DNA of 64,000 nt from Brienomyrus brachyistius (Eukaryota > Chordata > Actinopteri > Osteoglossiformes > Mormyridae): NCBI RefSeq assembly GCF_023856365.1, contig NC_064549.1:5101608-5165607 (forward strand), in the 5' to 3' direction. The notes beneath the pieces were generated by a model, which saw only the letters and a program-made list of their open reading frames with translations, did not search any database and had not been told where the DNA came from. Positions 34,004 to 44,002 of the stretch are shown here, piece after piece. Both the position numbers and the translations under genes were made by a program. The number at the start of each line of letters is the position of its first letter. Position 1 is the first letter of the stretch.

Positions 34004-35207
34004 TTTTCTCTCAGGTCAGGAGGTGGCAGATGGAGTGGAGGCGAAGGCCTCGATGATTTGGCTGAAATCACTTCTGTATGAATTATTTACTTCTCTCTTT
34101 GTCTCAGTTTCCTAGAAACTCTAAGTATAGTCTAGAATTTGCATCTACACGATTCAAACATTTCTTATATGACCTGGTTGAAAGTTTTTTTGCTATAAGA
34201 AAGGGGTTCTGGTTGGCGTGTTTCTCGGGTGACACCTTCCATGAAATTCTTCACCAGAAAGCAGAATATTAAGGAAATACAAAGAAGGAGAAGCAGCTCC
34301 ATGCAACGGCGCAATCTGAAATGCGAGTGGAATCAATAGAAGTAGAGAAACAGCGATTTCTTTGCATGTGAGGGACCCAGCTGTGCTGAGGCAGTGCAGC
34401 TAAATCTAAAGGCTTAATCACGGGTGTGTGCAACAGGCCATCAGGTGTGAGTCTGGTGGGGAGTTTGGTCATGTGATGCAGCTTTTGTACTCCACAAGCG
34501 AGGCAGAGATACTGCCCCTGAAACACGGAAGGAAGAGTAACAGGCACAATATCTCTCAAATGAAAGGGCAGCTAACAGACACCTGAGAGTGTTTCAGATA
34601 ACTGTCTACCCCAGACTGTTGGCCTTCATTTGGAATCACTGCAAATAGCATGGCGGAAAAACAACTATATTAGGTTAACAGAGCCAGGTACAGAGTTATA
34701 TAGAGGGAATCTGTGTGCACATGCGCTGAAGGATGTGTATATTAAACACGTTTTCATTGGGGGAGACTAGATAACAGGTAATGAAGAAGCACTTTCATTT
34801 CAGTAATAATGAGATGGAAAACAATAGCCTACAAGCTTTAGACCAGATGGAGTTAAGCAGAAGGTCATCAGGGAAACATCTGCCTCTCGGAAGTGGAAGG
34901 TTTTCATTGATTTAATCATATTGATCAATAACATCAATATAAAAATTCGAGACCAGAATCCTCGCAAGATTATTGATGTGATCAGAATGACCTGCTAATT
35001 ATTTTCTTTTGAACAACAATGCTCTCAGTTTGAGAACCAAGAGTAAGACTCCTAAGAGCCTGAAACCGATCCTGATGCAGTAGCTGCAATTTCATCAGTC
35101 AGTAAATGAAGAGAGAATAACAGGAAGTACACAATGAGGTCAGAATGGCTGAGGGAGATGATTGGCTTAAAAAGTCTGATACCAGCTCGATGGCTTCTTG
35201 TGAACAA

Positions 35208-36143
35208 TTAAAACTTTACGGTGTTACTTCTCACATACCTCAAGACCTCATTTCGGACCTTATTCAGTTTTAGGCCATAAATCAAGGGATTGAGAAGAGG
35301 AGGCACAATTAGGAACTCTAATGCCAGGAAGTGGCGTAAGCCCTGTGCAATATCTCTGGATCCATATCGACTGTACATCACATCGAACAGCAAGGCCACT
35401 GTCACGTTAATTAACGACAGTAAATGTGGAGTACACGTCTGCATTATTTTTTTCCGATTTTCTGAAGATTTCAAGCTGGTTTTGATCAGTTTTACATAGG
35501 AAAACATAATCAAAAGTGAATTTCCCGCATATGTGAGTATTACAATATAGGAAAGAACATTATACAGTGTAGATGAGAAGCAAGACATTTTAACAATAGC
35601 CCAGCTTTCGCAGTAAAGTTTCTCAACATGTGATCCGCAGAGAGTTAGTCCAGAGCTCACAAAAACCAAAACAGACATGCAAATGATGGGGGTCATCCAT
35701 GAGAACACAATAAACTTCAAAACCTTCCCCCGCGTCATGACTGTGTGATACTCCAACGGCCTGCATATGGCCACAGACCTGTCATAAGACATCACTGTTA
35801 ACGTGGAAAAGTCACACAGGACAGCAGAGTAAATCACAAACACCTGGACGAAGCATCCTGACCGCGAGATTTCTTGGACGTCAGAGAGCAGATCATACAG
35901 GAACTTGGGGTAGAACCCTAACGTCCCATACAGTCCGTTGAGACAGAGGTTACACAGGAACACGTACATGGGCTCGTGGAGCGGCTTCCTCAGGGCGACT
36001 GTGATAATTATTATCAGGTTTACAGCGATGATGACAAGGTAGTAAAGAAACGTTATGCAGAAGAAAACGTATCTGCTCTCCCAGCTGGCGTTGATCCCAG
36101 ACAGAGTAAACACTGTAGAGTTGGGCATGACCTCCAGTGCCAT
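35208..36143 (-). CDS. OR-8: odorant receptor, fish type I (delta-like)
   Basis: Complete 311-residue receptor, intact tandem duplicate of OR-7. It starts MALEVMPNST at the ATG seven bases after TTTATTGCAG. Landmarks: NST, NAS, LHEPMYVFLCNL, MSYDRSVAIC, second-loop CGSHVEKLYCESW (Ser where the OR-2 subgroup has Asn), SSENRKKIMQTCTPHLL and NPLIY, then a full tail RYVRSNTVKF. SRDIAQGLRHF replaces SRDFPQGLRHF at the third extracellular loop, as in OR-7. Its 5' half also shares changes with OR-3 and OR-4 (for example YGTLGF, CFVQVFVIYS), suggesting sequence exchange. The putative intron is 36151-36906 (756 bp), about 284 bp shorter than in OR-7. Confidence 0.97.
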   Translation of the reverse strand: MALEVMPNSTVFTLSGINASWESRYVFFCITFLYYLVIIAVNLIIIITVALRKPLHEPMYVFLCNLCLNGLYGTLGFYPKFLYDLLSDVQEISRSGCFVQVFVIYSAVLCDFSTLTVMSYDRSVAICRPLEYHTVMTRGKVLKFIVFSWMTPIICMSVLVFVSSGLTLCGSHVEKLYCESWAIVKMSCFSSTLYNVLSYIVILTYAGNSLLIMFSYVKLIKTSLKSSENRKKIMQTCTPHLLSLINVTVALLFDVMYSRYGSRDIAQGLRHFLALEFLIVPPLLNPLIYGLKLNKVRNEVLRYVRSNTVKF

Positions 36144-36844
36144 TGTGTGCCTGCAATAAAAAAAGACACAGGTGTGGTTTAGTTAATGCTGGGTTTAATT
36201 CACATTTTTACATTTGTTAAATTTTTGAAAGGTCCAACAGCAACATCATACCATACAATTACAGCCACCCCTGGAAATTATATCAAATTCACATGAGTTT
36301 TTCTCTCCCTCTACTGCTGTTTGTATATTCAAAAACTTTTTTTTTTTGAAAATTACTTTTGACATTTTTCATTCTAATTTTATATATATCCATTGACCCG
36401 GTTATGCAGTACAGGTTCATGTGGGGGTCTGGAGTCTATCTGAGGCTGATAGATAGATTAATGTATGTGAGCAATAGCAATAAGCATGGCTGCGGCATCA
36501 TTTCCCAGTTTCATTTAACTGTGTTTCCATTTGTGATGTGTCCAGCTGTAGAAATGCCACACATGATGGAGGGCTGATTATCTTAAATTAGATTCATTAA
36601 ACCATAAATCCCGCGCTTCTTTTGCGCTATGAGACGCCGACATCATGAAGCGCTGTTGACCTGGAGGTAGTTAATGACAGAGATCTGCCAGCGAAAAGGA
36701 TGCAGTCCCTTATTCACAAGTACCAGGATATGTCTGAGGGGGAAAAAAGCAAACTGGAGAGCAGGAAAACTGGTAATCTGAAGGAAACAGTCAGAATAAG
36801 ATACCAGTGCAGTTCCTTCATTCCTTAATACAAGAAGGGCAAGT

Positions 36845-36861
36845 TAAATAAATAAATTATT

Positions 36862-36903
<42 letters not shown>

Positions 36904-36904
36904 T
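36845..36904. repeat. (AAT)n microsatellite, duplicate copy
   Basis: Paralogue of 32402-32457, adjoining the OR-8 putative donor. Confidence 0.9.
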
Positions 36905-37050
36905 ACCTGGTGTCTGTCACTGCCTATCCCTGGTCTCTGTCACACGTAGCATTTCTCCCTTTTATAGGCACAGAGGCGGTGCTGAACCTGGGGTTTATGG
37001 GAATTATCCAATTAGACTAATGAACACAAAGCTGCGTGGGGCTTTCCGTG
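36905..37050 (-). promoter_or_regulatory. OR-8 promoter and putative noncoding exon 1
   Basis: Near-identical to the OR-7 module: TAGTCTAATTGG, ATAATTCCC, CCTATAAAAGGG (TATA 36960-36966), and leader ending CACCAG|GTAATT (exon end 36907). Confidence 0.72.
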
Positions 37051-38089
37051 GTATAGACATAATTACTTCTTTAGCAACATGCCTTCGCATTTTCTGGCTC
37101 CATTGCCAATTCATTATTCATATACAGTTACATAATACTGGAGATCGAACAAGTAATACAGAATGTATTACACATATGTAAAGACACAGATATGCCATGT
37201 TTTTTATGAACACTGAGTCTGAAATCCACTTTTCCTGATCGAGATCAAGAGGCCTGGAGTCCATCCTAGGAGGCTTAGGGCTTTAGGCTGATTTTTTTCC
37301 TTCTGCATAGGATCCACGCCGTCGGTAGCCGCTTAGGCGTACAGTACTGTACAGTACCATGGCCTACACCGTAGCCTGATGCCCGTAGTTACATTTCAGG
37401 GGAGGTACGCATCAGGTTACGGCGTAGGGCACGTGGCTACGTGGTTTCCGATGTGTAGATGCTATGCTGAGATATAAACCAGCTTTTAGGGCACCAAGCT
37501 ATGGCCTGGGGTGCCAGGCCATCAGGGAACACACACATGCGTAGGTGGTTTAGGCACCGTCTAGTTTCACTGCATCTCTTTGCATTGCAGGAGGAGTCAG
37601 GCTACAGTGCTGCCCCTCCAGTGCGCTGGAAATCCACCTAGTGCAGGTCCATACATTTCGATGAGATGAATTTACCCACAGTGGCCTGCAGGGGGCCTCC
37701 AACACAGCTGTTGCTTTTTTCCCCCAAATAATGATGGTGATGAGTGCTTGACCAAATAAATTTTATTTTATGATGGTTAATTGTACTGGTTCAAACCCAA
37801 CCTCAGCACATCTCCACGCCTTAGAGCAAGGCCCTTAACCCCCAGTGCCCTGGGTGCCCCATCTGGTGGCTGCCCCTTTGCAGACAGCGTACTCTACAAA
37901 GAGCAAGCTGAGGGAGGCATAAGGACAATTTCCCCATGAAGATCAGCAAAGTATCTATTACTATTTAGCCATTCCTCATGAAATGTATTTAACTTAGTTG
38001 GGTATATTTGACATTCTAGCATCTAATGTATTGATTCTACACATTACATTATTTTTCGGTTTCAGCCTGATCAACAAGGCCTTGACTTC

Positions 38090-38560
38090 CACTCTATCTG
38101 CCACGTCCTGACCTGTGAGAAGATGACCCAGCATCTGCTCCTCAGGGTCACTTCAATGACGCTCAAAGCCACAGTCATGTCAGAAGGGAGGTCATTACAT
38201 TGCAGGGTCTCCCCGAGGTCCACCAAGGTTAGCTCACTCCATCCTCCCAGCCAGACCCACAGAGGACTTCATTTCTGTGTTTTGTCCTTTTTGGTCTCCT
38301 GGGTAAATGGTTTTAAATTGGTATCCGGGGGATGGAGGGAATATGACGGACTAATGACCTGATGGCTAATGGTTAATGGTCTGATAAACCTGTTTACGAA
38401 CTTGAAGCTCTTGCATCACCCATAGGGTTTGTAGGCCATGGGTGTCAAGAGAATCTCATTGTTATTGGAGCTTAATTAAAGAAGCATGACAAGGTCAGGC
38501 ACACATGGCCAGCACCTGGAAAATTACATCATTTTGTGTCTAATGTCTTGTTCATTTATG
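38090..38560 (+). repeat. Conserved distal block, copy 8 (OR-8), inverted
   Basis: Full block in inverted orientation: CTGACCTGTGAGAAG, GGGGATGGAGGG, CATCACCCATAGGGTTTG, GAATCTCATTGTTATTGG, GCTTAATTAAAG. Unlike copy 7 it includes the TTAATTAA end. About 1.1 kb upstream of the OR-8 TATA box. Confidence 0.8.
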
Positions 38561-38747
38561 ATGGCTTCAGAAAGGCCTTTAGATCTTGTATATGACTAAT
38601 GAATGGTTTGAATGGTTCGCTGCATAAAGACCTGTAGGTCTTGTACATGTGTAATGAAGCCTTGTGCAGTATTAACAGTCAAAAATATGAAGGACATACT
38701 GTCTGTCATTTACAAGTTACTAAAATTGCATACATCTTTGAAAGAGG

Positions 38748-38822
38748 ATGAAAGTCCAAGCCTTTAGAGTCCTGTTGCTTCCTGTCTTGCTGTATGGCTG
38801 CGAGACATGGACACTATCCAGC
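38748..38822 (+). pseudogene. LINE reverse-transcriptase fragment
   Basis: A short frame reads FRVLLLPVLLYGCETWTLS. The VLLYGCETWTL motif is characteristic of the C-terminal RT region of vertebrate non-LTR retrotransposons (family knowledge). No flanking open frame is retained. Confidence 0.8.
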
Positions 38823-39069
38823 AAATACAGGTCATATTAGGTAACATTCAATGTCGTTCAGCATTCAATCAGTCCCGTATATGGCCCTCATGTGTTTCAA
38901 ATCCAGAAATCAGATTCAGACCACTATTGGTCCATTGTGCAAAAAGACACTGGACCAGATCCAGTTTACGGATATGTGGCGATTTCCGAACAACATTTGG
39001 GCCAGATCCGATTCAGACTAATCTTGCTATGTGAGTCAGCATACCAAGGCCCTAAATTTCCTTCAGGGT

Positions 39070-39071
39070 TA

Positions 39072-39102
<31 letters not shown>

Positions 39103-39140
39103 CATCCATCCATCCATCTATCTATCTGTCTATCTGTCTG
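39070..39140. repeat. Compound tetranucleotide microsatellite
   Basis: (AATC)n followed by (CATC)n and (TATC/TGTC)n. Confidence 0.9.
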
Positions 39141-39154
39141 TGACATTTTGGACA

Positions 39155-39585
39155 ATTTGACGCTTCCAACATTGAGGTAACAATTTAGGGAAGGAAGGCC
39201 CTTTTCTGTTCCAGCAGGACTGTGCCCCAGTGCACAAAGCAAGATCCATAAAAACGTGACTTGGTGTGGAAGAACTTGACTGGCTCACAGAGCCCTGACC
39301 ACAGCCCTATCGAACACCTTTGGGATAGAATGGAGATTGCGAGGCAGGCCTTCACGTCCAGCATTAGTGCCTGACCTCACAACTGCTTTTCTGGATGAAT
39401 GGGCAAAAATTCTCACAGACACTCAAATCTTGTGGAAAACCTTCCCAGAAGAGTGGCAGCTGTTATAGCTGCAAAGGGGGGGACCAACTCCATACTGTAT
39501 TAATGCCTATGGGTTTAGAATGTGATGTCATATAAGTTCCTGTGGGTGTAATGGCCAGGTGTCCCAATACTTTTGTCCATATAGT
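39155..39585 (+). mobile_element. Tc1/mariner transposon relic, 3' part
   Basis: Broken frames recall the Tc1 transposase C-terminal half: a QQDCAPVHKA-like stretch (catalytic Asp), then a PIEHLWD-like stretch (catalytic Glu) after a frameshift. The end matches the usual Tc1 terminal repeat (CCCAATACTTTTGTCCATAT). The 5' half is missing, so it cannot be autonomous. Confidence 0.85.
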
Positions 39586-40269
39586 TCATCTGAAAATAGG
39601 AGCAGTCTGCTGCCACCAGAGGTACTTTGTAAGCATTGTAGGCACAACTTATTGGTGAAGATCTGGAACTGAGACAAATCGCACAAAAATTGAAGAAGTG
39701 TTACTTAATGGCAGCGCATGAAAGACCTGTTACAGGCGCAGATCTGGTGAACTCGATTGAGAAAGGTAAATTATATCTTTGGAGAGATGGGGCAAGTGTG
39801 TATGGGGCGGTAGAGACTGTACAGGACGGGGATGTGGGCGTAGGCAGAGATGGGAAGGGGGGGGGGGAGGAGCAAGGCCTTCCAAGGAATACACTGTTGT
39901 CATTCTGGGCATCTAGTTTTGTAGAATGAAATTAAAGAGGACCCCCCCTCCCCCTTCCTGCAATGACCCTGGCCCTCATGCAGGTGATATCTTGGTAGTC
40001 ATTAAACAGGGGAACTCAGCTTTGTAAGAAACTGTATTGACAGATAACATTTATATAATACTTACAAATGTCATTCTTAACTGTAAAAAACAACATTATC
40101 ATGCGAATTGTGCAGTGAGACTAGTGCCAATAGCACCTGAATAAGATTCATGTATCAGCTTTTTATATTATCCTTAACTTCAGATTGTTCATAATGTGCC
40201 ATTTTGTAATATGATAATGATATCTTAGGGTGATGTCATCATCTTTCTAAGATCATGTGACAAGGTTGT

Positions 40270-40373
40270 CATCACGACTTAAAAAATGAGGCATTCAGAG
40301 CGGAGCTGGCACAACAAGCCTGGTCTGACTCAGAAGCAGACGACCAGGCAGTTTTACTCTTTCCAAGGCAGGT
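40270..40373 (+). promoter_or_regulatory. OR-9 promoter and putative noncoding exon 1
   Basis: An A-rich TATA-like TTAAAAAA (40278-40285) is followed by a leader of about 60-65 nt ending in CCAAGGCAG|GTACCAG (exon end 40371, GT at 40372-40373). The donor GCAG|GTACCAG is almost the same as in the minus-strand ORs. The inferred intron is 40372-40562, ending in TTTTCTTTCCATTACAG. It is short and holds nothing else. Confidence 0.6.
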
Positions 40374-40587
40374 ACCAGTCTTGCATGTTTATTTAGACAA
40401 TCCTTTGTAAAAATGTCTCTCAATGGTTAAGCAACCAAATAATATATGCTAAGCAGCATTGCATGCATAATATTCTTCAGGAATTTAATATGTATTACTG
40501 TGTTACACTGATGATTTAATTTGCTCAGAAGAATAACAACAAAGATTTTCTTTCCATTACAGAAGCTCCTAACAAAATCTGAAAGCC

Positions 40588-41514
40588 ATGGACAATATGT
40601 CAGAGGTGACGTCCTTCGTTCTCACAGGCTACTTCGAAATGGAGGACATGAAGCACCTGTACTTCACAGTCTTCTTCCTGCTGTACATCACGACCGTTTT
40701 TGCGAATGTCCTTCTCATCTGCGTGATCTGTGCTGAGAGGAGTCTGCACGACCCCATGTACATTTTTTTGTGCAATCTGGCAGTGAATGGGATGTACGGC
40801 AGCACGTCCTTAGTGCCCTCCATTCTGGGACAGCTGATGTCCCCCTCGCACATCGTGTCTCTGGGCTGCTGCCTGGCCCAGATTTACTCTTTACACACGT
40901 ACGTTATCACAGAATTTTCAGTGCTGGCAGTCATGAGCTATGACAGATACATTGCGATCTGTTACCCCTTACATTACCACATCATCATGTCTCCCCGCAA
41001 GGTGTGTGTGCTGGTTGTCCTCTCCTGGATTTACCCCTCCGTCGCTTTTGGCATCTACTTCATATTCACCGCAAAGCTCACCTTCTGCAGAAAACTCATA
41101 CCTAAAATTCACTGCATGAACTTCGAGTTAGTCAGACTGTCTTGTTTTAGCACTTACGTTCACAGCATCGTCGGCCTTGTGGCTACAGTGTTCTATCTCG
41201 TTCCCCAGATCCTGATGATGCTGTTTTCATATGTGCACATATTCAGGATTTGCCTGAAAGCCTCCAAGGAATCCCGAGCCAAAGCCGCTCAAACATGCAC
41301 GCCTCACCTGATAGCTGCCATCAATTTTTCTGTGGGCTGCTTTTTTGAAGTCATCCAAAGCCGGTTCGACTCGAACAGCCTTTCCTTCGAGTCACGCCTC
41401 TTCCTGTCCCTTTACTACCTAACATTTCCCCCCCTGCTAAATCCTCTAATATATGGTATAAGTGTCCATGCCATTAGAGTCCAAGCCATTAAATACATTT
41501 GCTGTAAGAAGTGA
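40588..41514 (+). CDS. OR-9: odorant receptor, fish type I
   Basis: Complete 308-residue odorant receptor of a different subfamily from OR-1 to OR-8. Landmarks: N-glycosylation site at Asn3 (NMS), TM1 about 24-47, LHDPMYIFLCNLAVN at 54-68, cysteines at 94-95, canonical MSYDRYIAIC at 116-125, a second loop with Cys167, Cys176 and Cys186, SYVHIFRICLKASKESR after TM5, QTCTPHLIAAIN at TM6, and NPLIY at 285-289. The start is in an ideal context (GCCATGG), 25 bases after the ATTACAG acceptor (40561-40562). It is a single copy on the plus strand, facing away from OR-8, with its own promoter. Ligand unknown; no sign of damage. Confidence 0.97.
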   Translation: MDNMSEVTSFVLTGYFEMEDMKHLYFTVFFLLYITTVFANVLLICVICAERSLHDPMYIFLCNLAVNGMYGSTSLVPSILGQLMSPSHIVSLGCCLAQIYSLHTYVITEFSVLAVMSYDRYIAICYPLHYHIIMSPRKVCVLVVLSWIYPSVAFGIYFIFTAKLTFCRKLIPKIHCMNFELVRLSCFSTYVHSIVGLVATVFYLVPQILMMLFSYVHIFRICLKASKESRAKAAQTCTPHLIAAINFSVGCFFEVIQSRFDSNSLSFESRLFLSLYYLTFPPLLNPLIYGISVHAIRVQAIKYICCKK

Positions 41515-42439
41515 ATGGAAACATAATCAGATAAAGTTTTGCTTTGTGTGTTGATGTTTGTAGTTATGTGTAATGGAAGATTTAACAATAAGGTCAAAAC
41601 ACCTCTAACTGAAATTCGCGTCCTAGTTTAAAATAGGCCGGTTACCTCTATACAGTCACATTAGCCCCAGATACCTTGGATATTCATGACAGAATTGTCG
41701 TGATGGGACAGCATATTTGTATAGTTTTTATGTTAGTTTTACGTTTCACCTACAGTTTTCATAGATGTCCTGCATGACTTTTTCTGTCGATTCATCCAAA
41801 AGTCTCACTAAGCTGTCCAAAATCAAAAAGGTTCTTAAAACATATATGGCTTGATAATTTGTATCAAATATTCAGGTTTTCTGCCAGAGTGCCTCTTGGG
41901 GATTTCCTGTATGTTTTTGATTCAGACTGCAGGTGGGTTTCGGTGCTTTTGTCCCATCTATGTCACCTTGCAGCCACTGCAGCTGGTGGATTCTGCCTGG
42001 CAGATGGAAGCTTATCCTGGTTCCCACGCGACGTCACACTGAGACTGACTGCTCACTGTGGGATTCAGTGTCTCCCCCTAACTGGGAGTAATTACCTTCA
42101 TGCACATCTGCATTAAGCTGCCGGTGCTTCTAAACCCTGCTGACTCAATATATTGTTCATTCCACAGCGAAGAACATGGCTCATTTCGGTAAAGGCAGTA
42201 CTGTGATCTGGCTAAATGGAGCAATGAAGTTTTGAACGGCCCAAATACATCCTAAAGACTTCTGATCAAACCGCCATGTCAAAGCTCAATAGAGACAGAT
42301 AAAATTAAACCCTCCCCTAATTTCCTTGACCCGTTTATTATTTAGGGGGGTGTGATTAGTGCGCTGGGAAGCACCTTGGATTCACTGGGTGTTTTTATTT
42401 TATTATTCCGTATAAATGATTCAGAAATGCATCACAACA

Positions 42440-42525
42440 CACCCATGTACTGTAAAGCGCCTTGGGGTGACTCTGCTGTGAAAAGCGTCAATTGGAAATA
42501 AATTGGATTGAATTGAATTGAAAAC
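42440..42525 (+). mobile_element. Retroelement 3' tail
   Basis: TGTAAAGCGCCTTGGGGTGA, then AAAAGCGTCAATTGGAAATA and a short (ATTGA)n tail. This is the usual 3' end of fish LINE/SINE copies; the body is absent. Confidence 0.65.
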
Positions 42526-43382
42526 ATATACCAAGCACGGTCTCCTCGTGGAATTTGTGGGTGGAGAAGGGAAAAATACACACAAAATGTTTGGCTTCTT
42601 GTTTATTAAACCACGTCTTTATTACCATTATGTGATAATTACATATATACACATTAATGTGTGTAACAGCTATTTACAAATATATTTTACAGTTGTCAAT
42701 CAAAGGCAAGCCCTCTATTGAAATGTCCGAATAACAAAATCTAACACATTTTTGCATATTATAAACATAAATATGTTAAATAATTTGAAAATGAAAAAAT
42801 ACAGGACCATAAAAATCCTGTCTAAATGCCATGCTCTCTGTTATTGCGTATGGTTGCATATTGCTCTGGCCATGCAGGTAATTGAATGAATCAGCAACAT
42901 ATACGATATATATGAGATATATGATGGATAAACAAAAGAGAGCTTTTGTTTTATCAACTACTCTCTGTCTCCAATGCTGGTTTATATTGTTTTCAGCCCC
43001 AAACTGCCAGTTATGACTCGCAGCCACAATTAGCTATACGAGTGATGTTCCTACTGGCAGTTACATTCATGGGCGTCTTGTTTGGTGAGTCTCCCAGCTC
43101 AGTTTTAGGTGCATGTGAGCCCACTGTGATTTAGGGATCTTCAGCAGATGCTGTTTGATCCTTGACTGCTTACAGCAGACGTATGGACACGCAGTGCTGA
43201 TGTATTCACACTCGTGGGGGGAGGTATATTCCCCTCCTGGGGGGGATCTCTGCCTGGCGTCAGACACTAAAGTACAGAGGCCTAAGACTTACTGGTGTAC
43301 AACACTGCCCTGCCAGGTTTGTTCCTCAGACCTCTCCATATGGTGGCTGCCAGGTGCTTAATTTGTAAATGATGGAGAACTG

Positions 43383-43465
43383 ATGGGGGGGGGGGGGGGG
43401 TCAGGAAGCTGCCAAAGGAGTTATTGATATATATATATAGTATATATACAGTATATATATATAGC
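43383..43465. repeat. G-run and (TA)n microsatellites
   Basis: About 17 Gs at 43384-43400, then TATATA runs at 43426-43465. Confidence 0.85.
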
Positions 43466-44002
43466 AGCACAGAAATATACTCCTTTATACATTACATACA
43501 TTGTGAGCACATTATCATTGTCATTTAACACCCTTTAAGATTATCTGCATTCATTCACCTGTTAACCAGCAAACCAGTAAAGTCACTAGGATACTGTGTG
43601 AAGATATGCATTACAATATGAATTAATGAAAGAGTTAAACCACAGAAAATGCTCAATTATGGTTAGTGTAGCTATTAGCACAACTAAGAGTCCGTAAGCT
43701 GAACTGTGTGACGAAGCCTTTGGGGACATGTTTGGTGATGATCTCCCTCTAATTTGATGGTGGCTTCGTGGCTTTGAGTGTCTTTGATCCCCAGACGATG
43801 AAAAAAAACATTACAGAGGCAGGGCAACTGCGAGGGATGTCCCCAAGCAGCATGTAGCGAGAGGCAGCCTGTGGCTGATTAGATATGGCTTAATCCATGC
43901 TGCTGGATTCCTGCCCTCTGAATGTTCAGCCTCCCCCGAGAAATCAAACACACCCAACAGGGCCCAAAACAATCCCGGTTTCCATCCAGTGCTTTTCTTT
44001 AT

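Larger units (their letters stand above)
32606..35207. other. Intergenic OR-7 / OR-8
   Basis: Contains an inverted-repeat patch (32880-33000), a repeat-like stretch (33340-33530: CCTTAAC, CCAGTGCCCTGGGTGCCCC), the inverted distal block (33640-34003), a direct distal half-block (34004-34080), and unit-end sequence to 34800. No coding gene seen. Confidence 0.6.
29381..38640. repeat. Tandem segmental duplication, about 4.6-4.7-kb units (OR-7, OR-8)
   Basis: Bases 29381-34003 and 34014-38640 are paralogous: the same order of unit-end sequence, OR gene, intron, promoter, inverted-repeat patch and inverted distal block. The start codons are 4731 bp apart. The second unit begins within the distal half-block at a sharp junction near 34003. 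Confidence 0.9.
37051..40269. other. Intergenic OR-8 / OR-9: array boundary
   Basis: To about 38660 it is the end of the OR-8 unit (inverted-repeat patch 37313-37440, inverted distal block 38090-38560). Beyond lies a LINE fragment (38748-38822), a tetranucleotide microsatellite (39070-39140), a Tc1 relic (39155-39585), and then sequence with no recognisable gene to 40269. Confidence 0.65.
41515..44002. other. Intergenic OR-9 / OR-10
   Basis: Contains a retroelement tail (42440-42525), a G-run (43383-43400) and a TA-rich run (43430-43465). OR-9 and OR-10 converge here. No other gene is recognised. Confidence 0.6.

Noticed and set aside
24840..34880. 5S rRNA-like phrases (GTTAAGCAGAAG near 24878, 30120 and 34852)
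   Set aside because: Only about a dozen bases resemble 5S rRNA and the rest of the gene is absent.
500..36182. Repeated plus-strand frames of 68-92 codons beginning MERLPQG over every minus-strand receptor
   Set aside because: They lie antisense to the most conserved part of the receptors (TM1 and first loop) and are conserved only because the receptor is. No independent start context or protein feature.
2853..38362. Short frames in the distal block (for example 2853-3038 minus, 33680-33919 plus) as a conserved peptide
   Set aside because: Frames are interrupted by different indels in different copies and the ends do not match; better explained as conserved noncoding sequence.
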